NCBI GenBank assembly: GCA_942159475.1
Contig: OW804097.1
Coordinates: 52,348,986-52,412,985, forward strand
Reading direction: 5' to 3'
DNA length: 64,000 nucleotides
Source: Sthenelais limicola
Lineage: Eukaryota > Annelida > Polychaeta > Phyllodocida > Sigalionidae
Position numbers and translations under genes: made by a program. Below the pieces are notes generated by a model that saw only the letters and a list, made by a program, of their open reading frames with translations, made no database searches and had not been told where the DNA came from. Below, piece by piece: positions 1-12,830 of the stretch. How positions within the stretch are numbered: position 1 is the first letter of the stretch; every line of letters begins with the position of its first letter.

Positions 1-127
1 TCTTTAGTCCATTTTGGGTAAGATTTCGCGTGCACTTATTATACTACAGACCGCGTTGGTCTAGTGGCGCCACCACGGTGTTCCATCACGGACTAAAATC
101 AATATACAACTCGGATTTAGCGAGTAA

Positions 128-162
128 TAGACGTCCCTCGGCCTTCGGCCTTGGGACGTCTA
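128..162. repeat. GC-rich hairpin
   Basis: Ten-base arms (TAGACGTCCC and its complement) enclose an inner GGCC-TTC-GGCC stem, with two unpaired bases on each side between the two stems. It lies next to a GTGGCGCCAC palindrome at about 64-73. It could be the end of a foldback repeat. No function is assigned. Confidence 0.5.
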
Positions 163-199
163 TGGGAGTACAGACAGTTCTCACGCTAAAATCCTCGTT

Positions 200-396
200 G
201 TCTATTGCTATAATAAACTTCCCTACCCATCCATCCATCTCTACCTATCTGTCTGTCTATCCATATATCTATATATCTACACATCTATTCATTCATCTAT
301 CGATCTATATATTATATCTATCTTATTAAGCTGGCCTACAGTTTATTTATCTATACATCTATCTACCTACCTACCCATCCATCTCTACCTATCTAT

Positions 397-445
<49 letters not shown>

Positions 446-450
446 CGTCT
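200..450. repeat. CTAT/CCAT tetranucleotide microsatellite
   Basis: Imperfect CTAT, CCAT and CTGT repeats become a nearly pure TATC run at about 394-446. The short open frame through it is repeat-derived and not a gene. Confidence 0.9.
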
Positions 451-1851
451 TTATCTATCTGTACATATATCTGAGTATCTGCATATAGTATAGTGTGTGT
501 ATATACAGACATTTTAAAATTTACTTAAATATTTCAAGAATTCCCATGTATAATGGGTCTACTATTGTTGACACAGGGATTACAATATTGTAATACTAAA
601 CCACAGTGGTTTTGGTTTTCTTTTCCTGTATTTGGTTTGAGGATTTTCCATTTTGTCACTATTTGAAGTGTAATTCGTACACAGCTCCTGAACACCATCG
701 TGTGAAGTGTATGTAATCTAATAAGTATAAATAAAATGCAGAGAGGACGGTATTTATTGCGGTAACAGCCGCTCTCTCTCACCGGAATTACGACGTGATA
801 GATCCTATTTGCTGTCTAATATGACAGTTTAGACATCCAGGTGTTGTCACACAGGCCTGAAAAAAGTCAGTATCCAGTACATTGGTCTTCCTTGTGCTGT
901 GATAGATCACATCATTCGATCACCTTATACTTTTACTTGGGTAAAGTTATATCATCTTCCTCTACTTCTTCCTTCCTCTTCTTCTTCCTCTTCCTACTCC
1001 TCCCACAGTCCCTTCCTCCGTTGTCCTCCTTTTCTTCTTTCTCCTCCGCCTCCCCTCTTCTCATTTCTCCCCTTCACCACCTCCCAGCTCGTCCCCCTCA
1101 CCATCTCCCAACTCCTCCCCCTCCCCCTCACCACCTTCTCAACTCCCCCCTTCTCAACTCCTCCCTCCCTCCCTGACCATCTCAACACATGTTCTAGTGG
1201 TGGTATTCTCTTCCTGTTGTTTCTACACCAGTGAGATTAAGGGACATGTCCTGGACATTACGATATGACTTGACAATTGTACTCTAGGCATTTGCGTTTG
1301 TCCTAAAATCAGGTCGGTCAGTTTACTTAATGATTTCTTCTGTTTACACTCATTACTGATCGTCTTGTCTTGTCTTGTCTTCTCTTTTCTTCCATCCATC
1401 CCCTCAATCTGAACGATTTCTCTTCTCTCTGCATCCTCTCCCTCAATCTGTGCATCAGGTTTATTCGAAGTAGGTGAGGTATTCTCTTTTCTGTTGCTCA
1501 CATCGTTGACAATTGGACTTGCCCTTCTTTTATTCTCAATTCCCGGCCTGATTCCTCCGATATTTTTAGTCTATATAACTATTTTTCGAACTTCCAATTC
1601 AAATCTTCCTCCAAGGACCATTCAATAATTTCACAACCTCACATTTCAGCTGTGTACGTTCCCACATGTACATACATACACAAACCGAGGATATTTCACA
1701 TGGTAATGCTACCCTTACTTTATACCACCTTGATATTAAGGACAGGACCACACTATCTCTAAAGCCAACATGTGCAGAGTCATTGATATGAACCGAGGAA
1801 TTTGTAGAATTTGCAGCAATTTACATATCTTCCTCTTGTTGTGTTTTGCAG

Positions 1852-1985
1852 CCCAGTCTCACACCAACTCCTCGTTGGATTTTACGCCTACACCAGACTT
1901 TCCGGCCCTCCAGTACCTGGACAGAGTGGACAAGGGAAGCATGGCCGACAAGGCTGGCCTCAAACCCAGCGATTTCGTTCTTGAG
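1852..1985 (+). CDS. SHANK: Shank exon: first half of PDZ domain in this window
   Basis: An internal exon of a SH3 and multiple ankyrin repeat domains (Shank) protein, the postsynaptic scaffold that links receptor complexes to Homer and the actin cytoskeleton. The translation contains DFTPTPDFPALQYLDRVDKG, the Shank-specific PDZ insert and strand, followed by the segment ending in DFVLE. It is preceded by a polypyrimidine tract with TTTTGCAG and followed by GTAAGT. The exon enters in phase 1 (the first codon is completed as GCC) and leaves in phase 0, matching the next exon, which continues the PDZ as INGENVVNATH. The carboxylate-binding GF loop must be in an upstream exon. A short open frame that begins in the intron upstream is an artefact. 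Confidence 0.93.
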
Positions 1986-2242
1986 GTAAGTTTGACAATG
2001 TTTTAGTCAGTTTGAAACTTGATTTGCAGATTATACTGTAATTGTTGCGAACTCTCATGGTTTAACATTTTATGGTTGTGATTTCTGTTCTTTTAGTTCC
2101 TGTTTAGTTTACTGTTTATACTTTTTATAATCAAGAATAGTGGAGTAATTATCAATTTTAAACAGATTCCTAAGTCATTTAGATGTAGCCTCCCAAACAG
2201 GCTTCCCAGATGATTTTCTTTTTAGTACTTTTGAAACGGACA

Positions 2243-2317
2243 CTGTAATTGTTAAGAACATTTAATAAAAAGGAGTTGTTGGGGCTCCACTTAATTAAAC
2301 GTTCTTAACAGTTACAG
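2243..2317. repeat. Short foldback repeat
   Basis: Seventeen-base inverted arms (CTGTAATTGTTAAGAAC and its complement, one mismatch) flank a ~41-base centre inside the Shank intron. Probably a degraded MITE; no coding content. Confidence 0.5.
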
Positions 2318-2667
2318 AATAGGTTTTACTCACAACCCATATTGGGTGTGGCACTAAAAGTTTCAAAATGACTAAACATTTTCATCTATGCAAGCAATAT
2401 AGGGATCAAAGAGGAAAAAGATGTCGAGCAATGTATTTTGGTCCATGGTCTATACCATTCGACTTCACAGATTGAAAACATAATTGTATGGATATTTCCC
2501 CGTGATACATATCCCCTGTTTGGGTCTAAAGTAAAGAATATACCACTATAAGTAATCAGTGATGATATGATATTGATGTGTGGGACGGTAGTTTGTAGTG
2601 TGACCCTCCACCCCACCCCTATACACACTTATTTAAAGATAAATATTTAACAATTTTTAATTTTCAG

Positions 2668-2839
2668 ATAAATGGTGAAAATGTAGTGAATGCCACCCAC
2701 GAGCACACTGTCAATCTGATCAAGCGTTCGGGTGACACACTAGCCATGCGGGTCATCACCGTGAAACCTCTCAGTACAGAGGGCCACGAGCGAGACATCC
2801 ACATGGACGGTACCCGAACACTTCCACTGAAAAAGAAAG
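2668..2839 (+). CDS. SHANK: Shank exon: second half of PDZ domain
   Basis: Completes the PDZ domain of the Shank scaffold. The translation starts INGENVVNATHEHTVNLIK, where the conserved His/Val helix-B region that contacts C-terminal ligands is visible, and ends in a basic linker (LKKK). The acceptor is TTTTCAG at 2667 and the donor is G|GTGAGT at 2840. It enters in phase 0 and leaves in phase 1, agreeing with both neighbours. The 57 codons match the size expected for the rest of a Shank PDZ (motif NGxNVVxxxHxxVVNxI in the family). Partners known for the family are GKAP/SAPAP and similar C-terminal ligands; nothing about binding can be read directly from this sequence. Confidence 0.93.
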
Positions 2840-5800
2840 GTGAGTTTTCTCTATAGCTTCCCGAACACAGACCCTCTGACAAGACGGACGTCAGAAGGCT
2901 TTTTTAAAATGTTGCGCTGATTTTTTTTTTATATAAAAATGCCAGATGGATGGCGAATAAATCGGTCTGGTATAGTTGGCTATATTGATTGCACATGTGC
3001 CTAGCCATGTGAGTAAAAAATATGGTGAACTTCCAACTTTTTTGGTGTTACCAAATTACGACCCGGATATGTGTACATATGATAGAATAATACCAATGTA
3101 TATACAACCTTATATACTTCATTAGTAAGAAGAGTGTTAATAACTTTTAAAGGAAAATTTCGCTAGTATTTGACTTATTTCTCTCTTTAAACATCTCTAA
3201 CATGGACATTGCTAATATGTATTAAAAATATGTTTGAGACATCTTGACCAAACGTTCTTAAAAATTAATTCAATCAAACTCAAAACAACCACAAACAATT
3301 TATTCACATTGTGCGTTTAAAATGACCCTGTGCTACACCTATGATTGCGATGATGATTTTCATTATTCACCAACATTTACTACAAAATATATACTAATAG
3401 CAAATTTTGAGCATGAATGGAACCCGAAATAGTTCAAGCAGCATCTCTTGTGCCTTGACCCCTTACTATAAGGCATGATTTGGCATGTAGATCATGGTCG
3501 TATCAGTCTGTTGTTTTTCCAACGCTAAATACCTGAGACCAGATTGCTTTAATAGCTGTGATAACAATCGTCACCAGCATGCCGCCATTTTGTCAACTTG
3601 TCACTATGTCAGAAGTTTTTAGGTGCATTTAAGAAATATTATCAAAATTAACTCAAATTTATATATAAAAAAAGTAAAAGAAAAGAAACGTGAGTAAAAT
3701 TAGTCGGTGATCAAAAGTGAAAAATGGATAAATTCGCCGGGATGAAAAATAGTTGTTAATTTGTATTCACGCAAAGACATGGAAGAGGGTAAGGAATATG
3801 GAATTACTGCAATATTGAAATTTGTAATACCCTTGAGGTTATACGATGGTACACATTAATTGTAAGGTGTGGTGGAAATATGCCCCCTTTTCTGGTTATT
3901 GGTTCATCTTAATTTCCCAGGGTAAAAGGTATGATAGTTATTAATTAAGAAATACTGGGACATAACCGAAAAATAATGGTGATAGGAAGGTCCTTAATAG
4001 TAAAATAAATACATTGAACTGGTAACAGGTTAACTGCAAACACCGAAAAATAAGGTGCACGGAATAAACTGGTACTGGGTTAATAGCGGGATGAGCAAAT
4101 ACAAAAATAAAAACAATTCATAAAGCAACCCTAAGAAGCTACATTTAAAGAAGAATCATAAAAAGCCACACATTTTTTTGTTTAGTCTGATCTACTTAAG
4201 TTTGACTTTCATAATTCTAAATGATAGAGGAAAACGCGATGGTAACAACAAAACCAGCGTATCCTAAGTTGGTCAAACACTCAATAAAATATGAATTAAT
4301 ACTGATTGAAACTAAATAAGTAGAAACTAAATATCATAAACGCGCAGCAATGCATGGTATCAACTGGATGTGACTGAGCCGCCCACTGGACTGTATCATC
4401 GATACATGGATCGATAAATATAGACTGACAAGAGTGGATGTACTACGCTACTGCCGAGACTAACACATAACCCCCTCCCCCTCCCCAAATAGACCTTACT
4501 TACCTCTCTCTATTAAACCATCCATATATGGTTAACCTTACTTCACGCATGCTCTAATCATTATAACATATTGGTGGTGGTGGATATTAATTAATTAACG
4601 AAAAGTTGTATTCAAAGTGCCACGAAAGTCAGAAAATATCCTATTTAAGACTTTAGGAAAGAAAAATTGAAATATTTCCATAAATTTGCATCTGAAATGA
4701 AACAACAGATATTTACTATCAATTTGAGTCTTCCATCCCAAATTTGCTTGTTTTAGCGACTGAAAACAGAAATAAATCAGTCCTACTAAGAACAAACTTT
4801 ATCAAAACCTGGAGAATTTTTCTACCGTTAGCATGTCTGAATTTAGCTTTCCATTATTGCATCAACATTATTAATTATTATTTATTCAATTTCAAACCGA
4901 AAATTGGAATGATTTTGATTGACTATAGTAGACAAATCAGCTAACATGAAAATGATATTCGTAAACTTGCATGCTTTAGCTATAAAGCCTTGGTTTTGCA
5001 TTAAGCAACTAACCCTAAGAACTAGACTAAGGAAAATTGATTGAAATATTATGTACTAATGTTATGACACCACGCAGGTGTTTTGTTTCTCGTTTGACGC
5101 AGCACAATAATGGTATACCTTTTAGTGCAGCTTCACGCTCTCCCCCATTATTGTTTAAATTATTGCAATCATTGTTATTGGCCCAGCATAACAGCAAACA
5201 GCTTTTTATGCTTCACCATTTTGAGTTCTCAGTGATTTTCTCCACGTAGATCATACATAGAGAGTTTAGAGACAGTCGTTTTTCTGTATTGTTATCAACT
5301 CGAGACAGCAAGTTTATTCTCTAAATATTTATCACATCTAATTCTTATCATATAGCGAACGGCTGGAAGATCTGGGAATAAATCCTAAATGGTTCTCAGA
5401 AGCCTGTCAACCTGTTCGTCAAAAATTGTAAACCTTGATGAATAAAAGATAGTTTTATCCTATAATATTCTATATATTACTATTATCGAAGATCAATGAT
5501 TATTGATACCTTGTATAGTAATTATTTCGATATTATTTATGAATATAAAAGTAAGAATTTATGGTCTGTATTGCTCTATTTAAATTAATTTATTTTTCCG
5601 TCCCATTTACACAAATTACCTAGCTATCTTGCTGTCTCTTATTTGGTATCTATGAATTTTAAATTTCATGTTTGTGGACTTGGAATGAATTACAGACAAA
5701 GGAAACTTGTTTATTTAGTTTTTGGTTATTTATCGCTCTTCCCCCACTTATCACAAAACCACAACAAAATGATTTGGTTTTAATTTACTTTTATAAATTC

Positions 5801-6112
5801 ATTTATATCCTTAATTATCATAATTTGAGACAAGAAAAACACAAGTTGTCTGAATTTCTTTCTTATGATCACTTCCACCCATGTTCATGCATGTTTCTTG
5901 TACCCAAATATCAGTTAATCATTGCATGTCATTTAGAATGCTATTTTTCATTGTTGCTTTATGTCACGACCACTTGGGAAACCTGCCAGTTTCTAACCAC
6001 TCCTCCCCCAGTACTCCCTCCCCACTCATATCCCATATATTCTCTCTCCCCTCTTTCTATCTCTTCTCTCTCTTCTCTCTCTTCTCTCTTCTCTCTTCCC
6101 TCTCTCTTCTCC

Positions 6113-6150
<38 letters not shown>

Positions 6151-7307
6151 TCCCTCTCCCTCTCACTCCCTCTCCCTCTCTCTCTACCTCTATGACTCCA
6201 TGTTGATTTACCTCTTCCTAAATGAACCCTATTCGTCTTCCATATTGTCATACCAGTCCGTATTTGCTACCTGTCCCCAATTTAGTCCTTCTTTTTACAT
6301 TATACTCCCTTCTCAGACATATCCCTCCATTCTATCAGTTCTCTGTGAACTCAAACCTTGGAAGATGAACAGAACTGCACATCCCTGGATACAAACTCAG
6401 ACCTTTGGTCTGCATGTTTTTATTTGTTTTTCCCCGTATGAAATCACCAGAAACCTTTCCTTGAGACTAAACGCAGTTGTTTTAAAAAATATTTTAAAGA
6501 ATCTGACATTGGTCAGAGCAGTAAAATTTGATTGATGGCAGTACGTGGCCAGTTGCCAGACTGTGCACCTAAATTCCTGCCAATATTTTCTCTTGACTTC
6601 CTGACTTAAGGCCAGACTGGGAAGAACTTGAGTTTGGTTTATTTGTACTGTATCACCAACAGGTGTTGTTTTTGAGGACACCTGATCTAAGACACAACTG
6701 TTGTTCTATATTGTATAGGATATGGGTAATCCAGAATTAATTATTGAATATTTTGTGTAGAACTTTCTGAAAGATTTCGTAGATCAATGTTTTATTCAGT
6801 TCTTTTCATTTTAGTGGATCACACTTGTAAATTATTATATTTCATTATTAGAAAAGGATGGTGGTACCTTTTGTTAAGGCAGTGGGTTGGCAATCAATGT
6901 TTTCTTTGATTATGCACTTTCCATTATCTTTATTAGTGGGTCAAAATCAAAATCTTTAGACCTTTTTTGATTTTTCGAAGTTATATCTTCATTATCTCTC
7001 ACCTTTGTGGCTTATCAATTGTTTTAGTGAAAATAGAAGTTTTCAAAAAGAAGTTGTTGTAAAACCTGGTCCTGTTTGTATCCAGATATTGCACAAAGTC
7101 ATCAAGGGTAATATACCGGCATGTACTCATTACTTGGGCCTCTGGGTGCCTTTATCTGAGGTTCTGGGGACTTTTTAAAGTCACACAATATTGACAATAG
7201 CATCAGCAAAAGCTGGCAGGTTTGGCCAGGGAGAGGGACAATTTAATGGTGTGTTGTCTGTATAATGAAGAAATCTAATGGCGGGGTGGTTATGTGTGTG
7301 TCCTTAG
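2840..7307 (+). other. Shank intron (about 4.5 kb)
   Basis: Phase-1 intron between the PDZ exon and a small linker exon. It is AT-rich, with a CT microsatellite at about 6040-6190. The long open frame across that microsatellite (5672-6535) is repeat-driven. I see no further exon, but a small alternative exon cannot be excluded. Confidence 0.7.
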
Positions 7308-7406
7308 CATTGGCGCCGGCACCCCCGAAGAGGCACCCCCACACCTCACTGACCAACTCAGTAGCAGGCAAGGCCAAGACCATGATCGATAGTCTCGCAG
7401 AGCTAG
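7308..7406 (+). CDS. SHANK: Shank exon: post-PDZ linker
   Basis: A 99-base exon encoding the segment just after the PDZ domain: ALAPAPPKRHPHTSLTNS, then KTMIDSLAEL. Vertebrate Shanks have a comparable proline-rich stretch with a Thr/Ser-rich, basic motif (APPPP..RAPTT type) followed by MxxELEEL, so the position and character fit the family. The acceptor is CCTTAG at 7307 and the donor is G|GTATGA at 7407. Phase 1 in and phase 1 out match exon 2 (ends G) and the last exon (starts AT, completing an Asp codon). Confidence 0.88.
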
Positions 7407-8207
7407 GTATGAAAATGTCACTCGTTCAGACTGCCAATGCACTTGCAAAGTGGAGTATGTATGTGTATAAAACTGGTGGAGAAACCAGTGCTCTGGAATT
7501 CCACCAGTTTCATTCCGAAGGATTATTTTCCTTATGTTTATATGTGCTTATATCTATGATATATAATATTTATATATTATTATATATTATATTTTTATAT
7601 CAATGCTGGGTTGATACACCCTCTGAAGACCTGCACCCAATTCTTTCATAACTGATTGTAAAGAGTGTAACCATCTCAAGACTCAAGATAATCTTTTATT
7701 ATCATTTCCTTGAAGAGAAAAGTATATATAATTCACATTCCTCGTCATTAAATACACCTTAAAGGTATTGTGCTGTCAATGGTCAGGGGTAAAGATATGA
7801 ATCTATTGATCCTAAGGCTTACTTAGAGTCAAGTCACAGGCAATTAACAATTTATTCATGTATTGTTTGAATATTCAACATAATCGTTCTTGCCAAATGT
7901 ACTTGTGAGTTAGATTTCCTACAGCATTTGCAGGTTTGATATATTCTGGACCCCATCTGATGGTACATAAATTGGTGGCCTGATACTTATACAATGATTT
8001 TTATAATGGTGTCCTAAACACTGAAATAAACATGCTAAAATATATATATGGATGGCATACATCAACATATATCTTATGTGACATTAGCTGGGCGTGAAGC
8101 AAATTAAACTGAATGAATATGGTATGAATTTTATTGCTTTATACATAAGTATTCCAAATGATGCTCTCTTTAACCCCTAGACTGATTTAAACCCTTTACT
8201 GTTTCAG
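7407..8207 (+). other. Shank intron
   Basis: An 801-base phase-1 intron, GTATGA to CTGTTTCAG, with no recognisable content. Confidence 0.8.
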
Positions 8208-11200
8208 ATCGCCTTGACAGAACCCTAGCCCTGTATGATGACGCTGACTCAAGGAGTGTTGGAGCAGTGCAAGCAGCTTCAGCCCTGGACTCTGCTGCCA
8301 TGAGACGAGGTGTGGATCCAAATAACAAAACCGCTTCCATCCGCTCCAGACACAGTGGAAAGAGACTCACTGCTTTCGAAATAGAAGGCATGTTTGCCGA
8401 CCAAGCTGCACTTTCACCCAAACCAGTCGTTGTAGTGCCACCCAAGACCTATGCCAGCCCCACTGAGCAGAAGGTTGCTCGTCTGAAAGGTCGTGTACCA
8501 GTTAATGGTACAGCAAGCCTGTCCCGGGCACGCAGCACCCCTAGCCTGGTACCAGGATCCTCTGGCTCACCAATCACTTCCCACCCCCACCATGTCACCA
8601 GGGTGGTCATCCAAGATGGAGGTGCACAGGATGATGGGAGGGTGATGTATGAGTCGCCAGCTTCATCCCCAGGATACCAGTCTGTACATAACGGGCCAGA
8701 TGAAGCTCTCTATGCAGTGCCCATGAAGCCCAGGGGAGGTGGTACAGCACAGCGGGAAGACAGTCCAGTCTATGCAGAGACTGGCATTCCTCCTCCTCAC
8801 CCCCGCAATACTCCCCCTAGACCACCTTCATCCCAAGGCTCTCAATACAGTGGTGACAGTATTCCCCCTCCTCCATCTCACCCACCTCCTGTCCCTCCCA
8901 CACGCAGCACCAGCCAGAGCGAGTTGGTCAAGATTAACACTGGCTCACCTACATATGCCAACATCTCTCAACAGATACAGAAGGAAACCATTAAGAAACA
9001 GAGCTCTATAGAATCCAGTTTCAGACCTGGAGCTGCAGCAAGAATGAGTAAGGAACCTGCAGTGCTTCCACCACCTCCTCAAGTAGGTCGAGGGAACACC
9101 ACCACCACCACTACTGTATCCTCAGGGCAGCACTATGCTCAGCCTAATGGAAGGAACTCCCAGGAGTCAGTACATGAGAGTGCCCGGAGGTTTATGCAGG
9201 ATGACACTAGTACTACAACAGTGGTGACTACAGCCTCCCATGGCAGGGAGACAAGACATCCACCTCCCCCCACATCCAGGGCCCAGTACTATGAGCCTGA
9301 GCCTGATTATGATGTTTTGAGGGAGGCTGTGCCTGCTGCTGCTGTTGCCAAGGAGGTTATCAGACAGAGCCCAGTCACTGTAGTCAATCGGAGAAGTCCA
9401 TCTCCTGTTGTTGGACGACACAGTCCAGCTTCATCAGTTAGCAGAGGTTCTCCTTCGCCTGTTATCTCCAGACAGTCACCCGCTCCTGTGCCTGCGGCAG
9501 GATACCGCCGCTCTCCATCTGTTGAAAGAACACCTGAAATTGTCACTCGGCGCACCACTGAAGTTATGGAAACTACCACCACTAAAGTGAGAACAGAACC
9601 TGAAGTGCAGTCTGTTCAGTCCATCCGAGAAGCCTGGCAGACAAAGCAACCAGCCAGGAAATCTTTTGATGAAACGGACAAGACTGTAGTTGTCTCGCCT
9701 AAGCCAGTCACTACCCCTAGACAAGAGGAGACCAACAGCATGACAGCCTTTGGTAGTGCTATTAAGGCTGCTGCTGCGGCCAGAGATAAGAAGAAGGATG
9801 AAGGGGGCAGCCCTAAAGTGGAGAAACAGACCAGGAGTAATGTACCAGCTCCACCACCTACTCCTCCAATCAAGAAGCAGAGTACCCCACCTCCTGCTCC
9901 TCCTCCACCTCCTGGTCCTCCTCCTCCTCTGCCTTCCAGTACCCCTCCTACTTCTCAGCCTCCTTCAATGAGGAAGAACCATCTCCCGCCTCATGTGCAG
10001 AAGTCACTGGAGGAGAGCCGGCAGCGGGAGGACACACATGCTGCCATCATGGCTGCTGTAGCTCGCAGGCGGAACATTGTTGATAATGAGAACATGGAGA
10101 GGGTAGCTGACAGCATTGAGAACAAAGTACAAAAGGCGAAAAAGCTCCAGTCCACCGTTTACAAAAGTGATAACAAGAAAGAGGTAGTAATCTCCCCTCA
10201 AGCTCAGCCTGCTAGAGCTAGTATTCTTTCCACCCAAACCTCACAGGAAAAGGTATTCAGGAAAGCTCCAACACCACCTCCCAAAACTAATACCACTGTT
10301 GAGAGTTCAGTGAGAACCACAGAGGTAACTAGAAGCGAGGTGGTGAAGATGGATGACCAGCCAAACCAGGTTCAGAAACCACCAGAGGAGACCAAATCTC
10401 TTAGGCCATCGCAGGAATCTAGCGTTGCCACCACGGAAGTTAAATCCATGGAGCCCACTAATTTCACTGCTATGGCTGAAAGAGCCAGGCAGGAGTACCT
10501 CCAGAAGAAGACAGGTCAGACATTAGAAAGGAAAAAGAAACCAGGTGTTGAAGGTGATGGTAACAAGACCGATGATGAGGACAATGACAATAATAACATT
10601 AACAAAAAGACTCGTGCTGCTCCCCCACCTCCTAGCAAACCTGACAGAAATGGTTTTGCTGGTGGCAACAACTACACCTCAGGGAATGGCAATGGTTCAC
10701 CCTCAAGTTCAGGAGTAGGAGACTTAGCCACTATCATTGCCCAAAAAGCAGCTGCAAGACAGAAGAGCTACGAAGGTGTTGCTGATAGTAGTGATAACAG
10801 TGGGAACACATCTAATGGCAATATCGGTAACGGTTACCAAAATCATCACTCCCCAGGTGGTCATAACAACATGGCGGTTCTGGGGGTTAACACTAACTCT
10901 AACAACAGGAACTCTGCTGCTAGTTCTGTCCGCCAGTCTGTAGAAATCCAAGGAGCCACCTTAGATTCTTCCAACACCGAGATGTTTGATAGAAGCGGTG
11001 AAGAGAAACAAGCGCTTGGTTCTGTATTCCAGCGTACACAAATTTTTGAGTCCCAGAAAGCCATGTTGAAAAAGACCCCCACTAATACAGGGAGTAAGAC
11101 TGTGTACAGGGGAGATGGCTCGCGCAGTGATGCAGCCATCCTACCTCCAGCCGCTTTTGGTGACGATATGCCACCCCCAATGGTCCCACCCAACTCCTCC

Positions 11201-12067
11201 ACTTCCACTTCCACCTCATCCTCATCTGCACCTCACGGCAACCTTGACATAGTGAGCAATGGACATGGACATGACACTGTTGGCTGGGTCATCAACTCAG
11301 CTCCTTCTAAACACTCCTCCCATGAGTATTCAGCAGTGCACAGCAAATATACTAACCGTACAACATACGGTGGTGGGGTGGATTTAGACGGAGGTGTTGC
11401 TGTGGTGACAGCTGGACATGAGTACTCTCCACCTGCAGTAGCAGAAGTGTATGAAGTTGATTTCATTCCACCTCCTCCTTTCTTTGACTCTGCTGAAATG
11501 AAGGCCATTGTTGGTAATACCAGTAGCCACACCAGCCCCTCTGCTGCTGACGCCCAGCATGAGGAGACTGCCAGCATGGTGTCCTCTGTCTCCACTCTCT
11601 CTACCTTATCATCAACTGAACAGGAGAGCGCTGGCAGCCCTAGACAATCCTACGGCACCCCTAGTTACTCCCTCCCACATGACAGTAGTGACAATGCCCC
11701 TCCCCCACCCCCAGGGTTCGGTGACATACTTGACCCTCCCGGGGACATGGGCGCTGGCTTTATCCCGCCACCCATGGGCTTTGAAGTGGCAGGAAGTGAT
11801 CATCTGCCCTCACCGGTAAGACCGCCAACAGTGAAGACGGGAGCCTATCAGAACAAGCCTGTTGGCACGTGGTCCACTGCCGACGTCTGTGAGTGGCTGG
11901 ACAGTATACACCTCGGGGAACTCAAATTGAACTTTTCTAAGAATAAGATTAACGGCCAGAAGTTGATGCAACTGGGCAGGAACGAGTTGATTGCATTGGG
12001 TGTGACAAATGTTGGGGATAGAATGACCATAGAACGTGCAATAAAAATAGCCATGATGAACACATAG
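8208..12067 (+). CDS. SHANK: Shank terminal exon: proline-rich region and SAM domain
   Basis: One 3.86-kb exon encodes 1285 residues plus stop. It starts DRLDRTLALYDDAD, directly continuing the preceding exon. A long low-complexity scaffold region follows, rich in Pro, Ser, Thr and Asn. Poly-proline blocks lie near 9850-9960 and 11690-11710. A FIPPPPFFDS motif near 11464 resembles the PPxxF Homer EVH1 ligand of the family. The C-terminal ~67 residues (about 11863-12064) form a SAM domain (GTWSTADVCEWLDSIHLGEL, later GVTNVGDRMTIERAI), which in known Shanks self-associates into helical sheets at the postsynaptic density. The frame stays open throughout. The first in-frame ATG (8300) is irrelevant because the exon is joined by splicing. 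Frames seen on the other strand in this region are shadows. Confidence 0.96.
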
Positions 12068-12830
12068 AACTTATTCAACTATAAGTCTAGAGCAAATTAT
12101 ACGAGATAATATTATGATGATAATAATATTGGTAATAATACTGTAATAATCCTAACTACACTCATTTATGTCAAGACTTCGTGTTAACAATTTTAAAATT
12201 GGTATAAAGGTCATGGTTATACATCATCAGCATACAGAAATACTAATTTTTGTCGTGATATGTTTGGTAGCGCGTTTTACTTAGGAGGGAAAATATGACC
12301 TCTATATCAATATATGAGGTGAAAGATCAGTGTTTCTTCTATTACAAAATATCTAGATTATAACATCTGCAGAAAATGTCAGTGCATTTATTTTTAGTTT
12401 GTTGTTGTTATTATGTCAATAATGATCACGAACAACCTGTTCGAGAAACCTCCAGGGATCTTTCTTGTTCAGTATACATGTGTAATATTATGGAAAATGA
12501 TGATTCAGCATCTTTCAACTGTTGGGGAAGTCTCTGCCACATCTTTACTCGCGAGTACATGTACATACTTTCGGATCTTTATCAAGAGAAGAATTATTTT
12601 GTTGTTATATATCTTGAACAGTTTTGACTTATGGTTAAGTTGAGACATATGTACACAGTAACAATGCATTGAATGCAAAGGTTGAGAGACTACTAAGAAT
12701 AAAAAGTGTATATAAATGTATAACTCTGTAATCGAATCATATTCAATTATTAATTAGGATTTGGCGAATGGGGAAAAATGATTATCTTACAACTTGTACA
12801 TTATTCCGAATGAAAATAAATAATGACTCA
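12068..12830 (+). other. Likely Shank 3' UTR
   Basis: AT-rich sequence after the stop codon. Canonical AATAAA signals at 12698-12703 and 12815-12820 are the best candidates for transcript ends. The short open frames here are chance. Confidence 0.5.
12815..12820 (+). terminator. Candidate Shank polyadenylation signal
   Basis: AATAAA about 750 bases after the Shank stop; another lies at 12698-12703. Which one is used cannot be judged from sequence. Confidence 0.35.

Larger units (their letters stand above)
1..1851 (+). other. Shank intron sequence (5' edge of window)
   Basis: No exon is recognised before the acceptor at 1851. The stretch holds a hairpin (128-162), a CTAT microsatellite (about 200-450) and a pyrimidine-rich tract (about 955-1180). 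The PDZ exon that follows starts mid-domain in phase 1, so this must be intron, with the earlier exons outside the window. Confidence 0.75.

Noticed and set aside
5672..6535. 287-codon open frame on the + strand
   Set aside because: Its centre is a CT microsatellite and the rest is compositionally random. It lies within a Shank intron and has no domain features.
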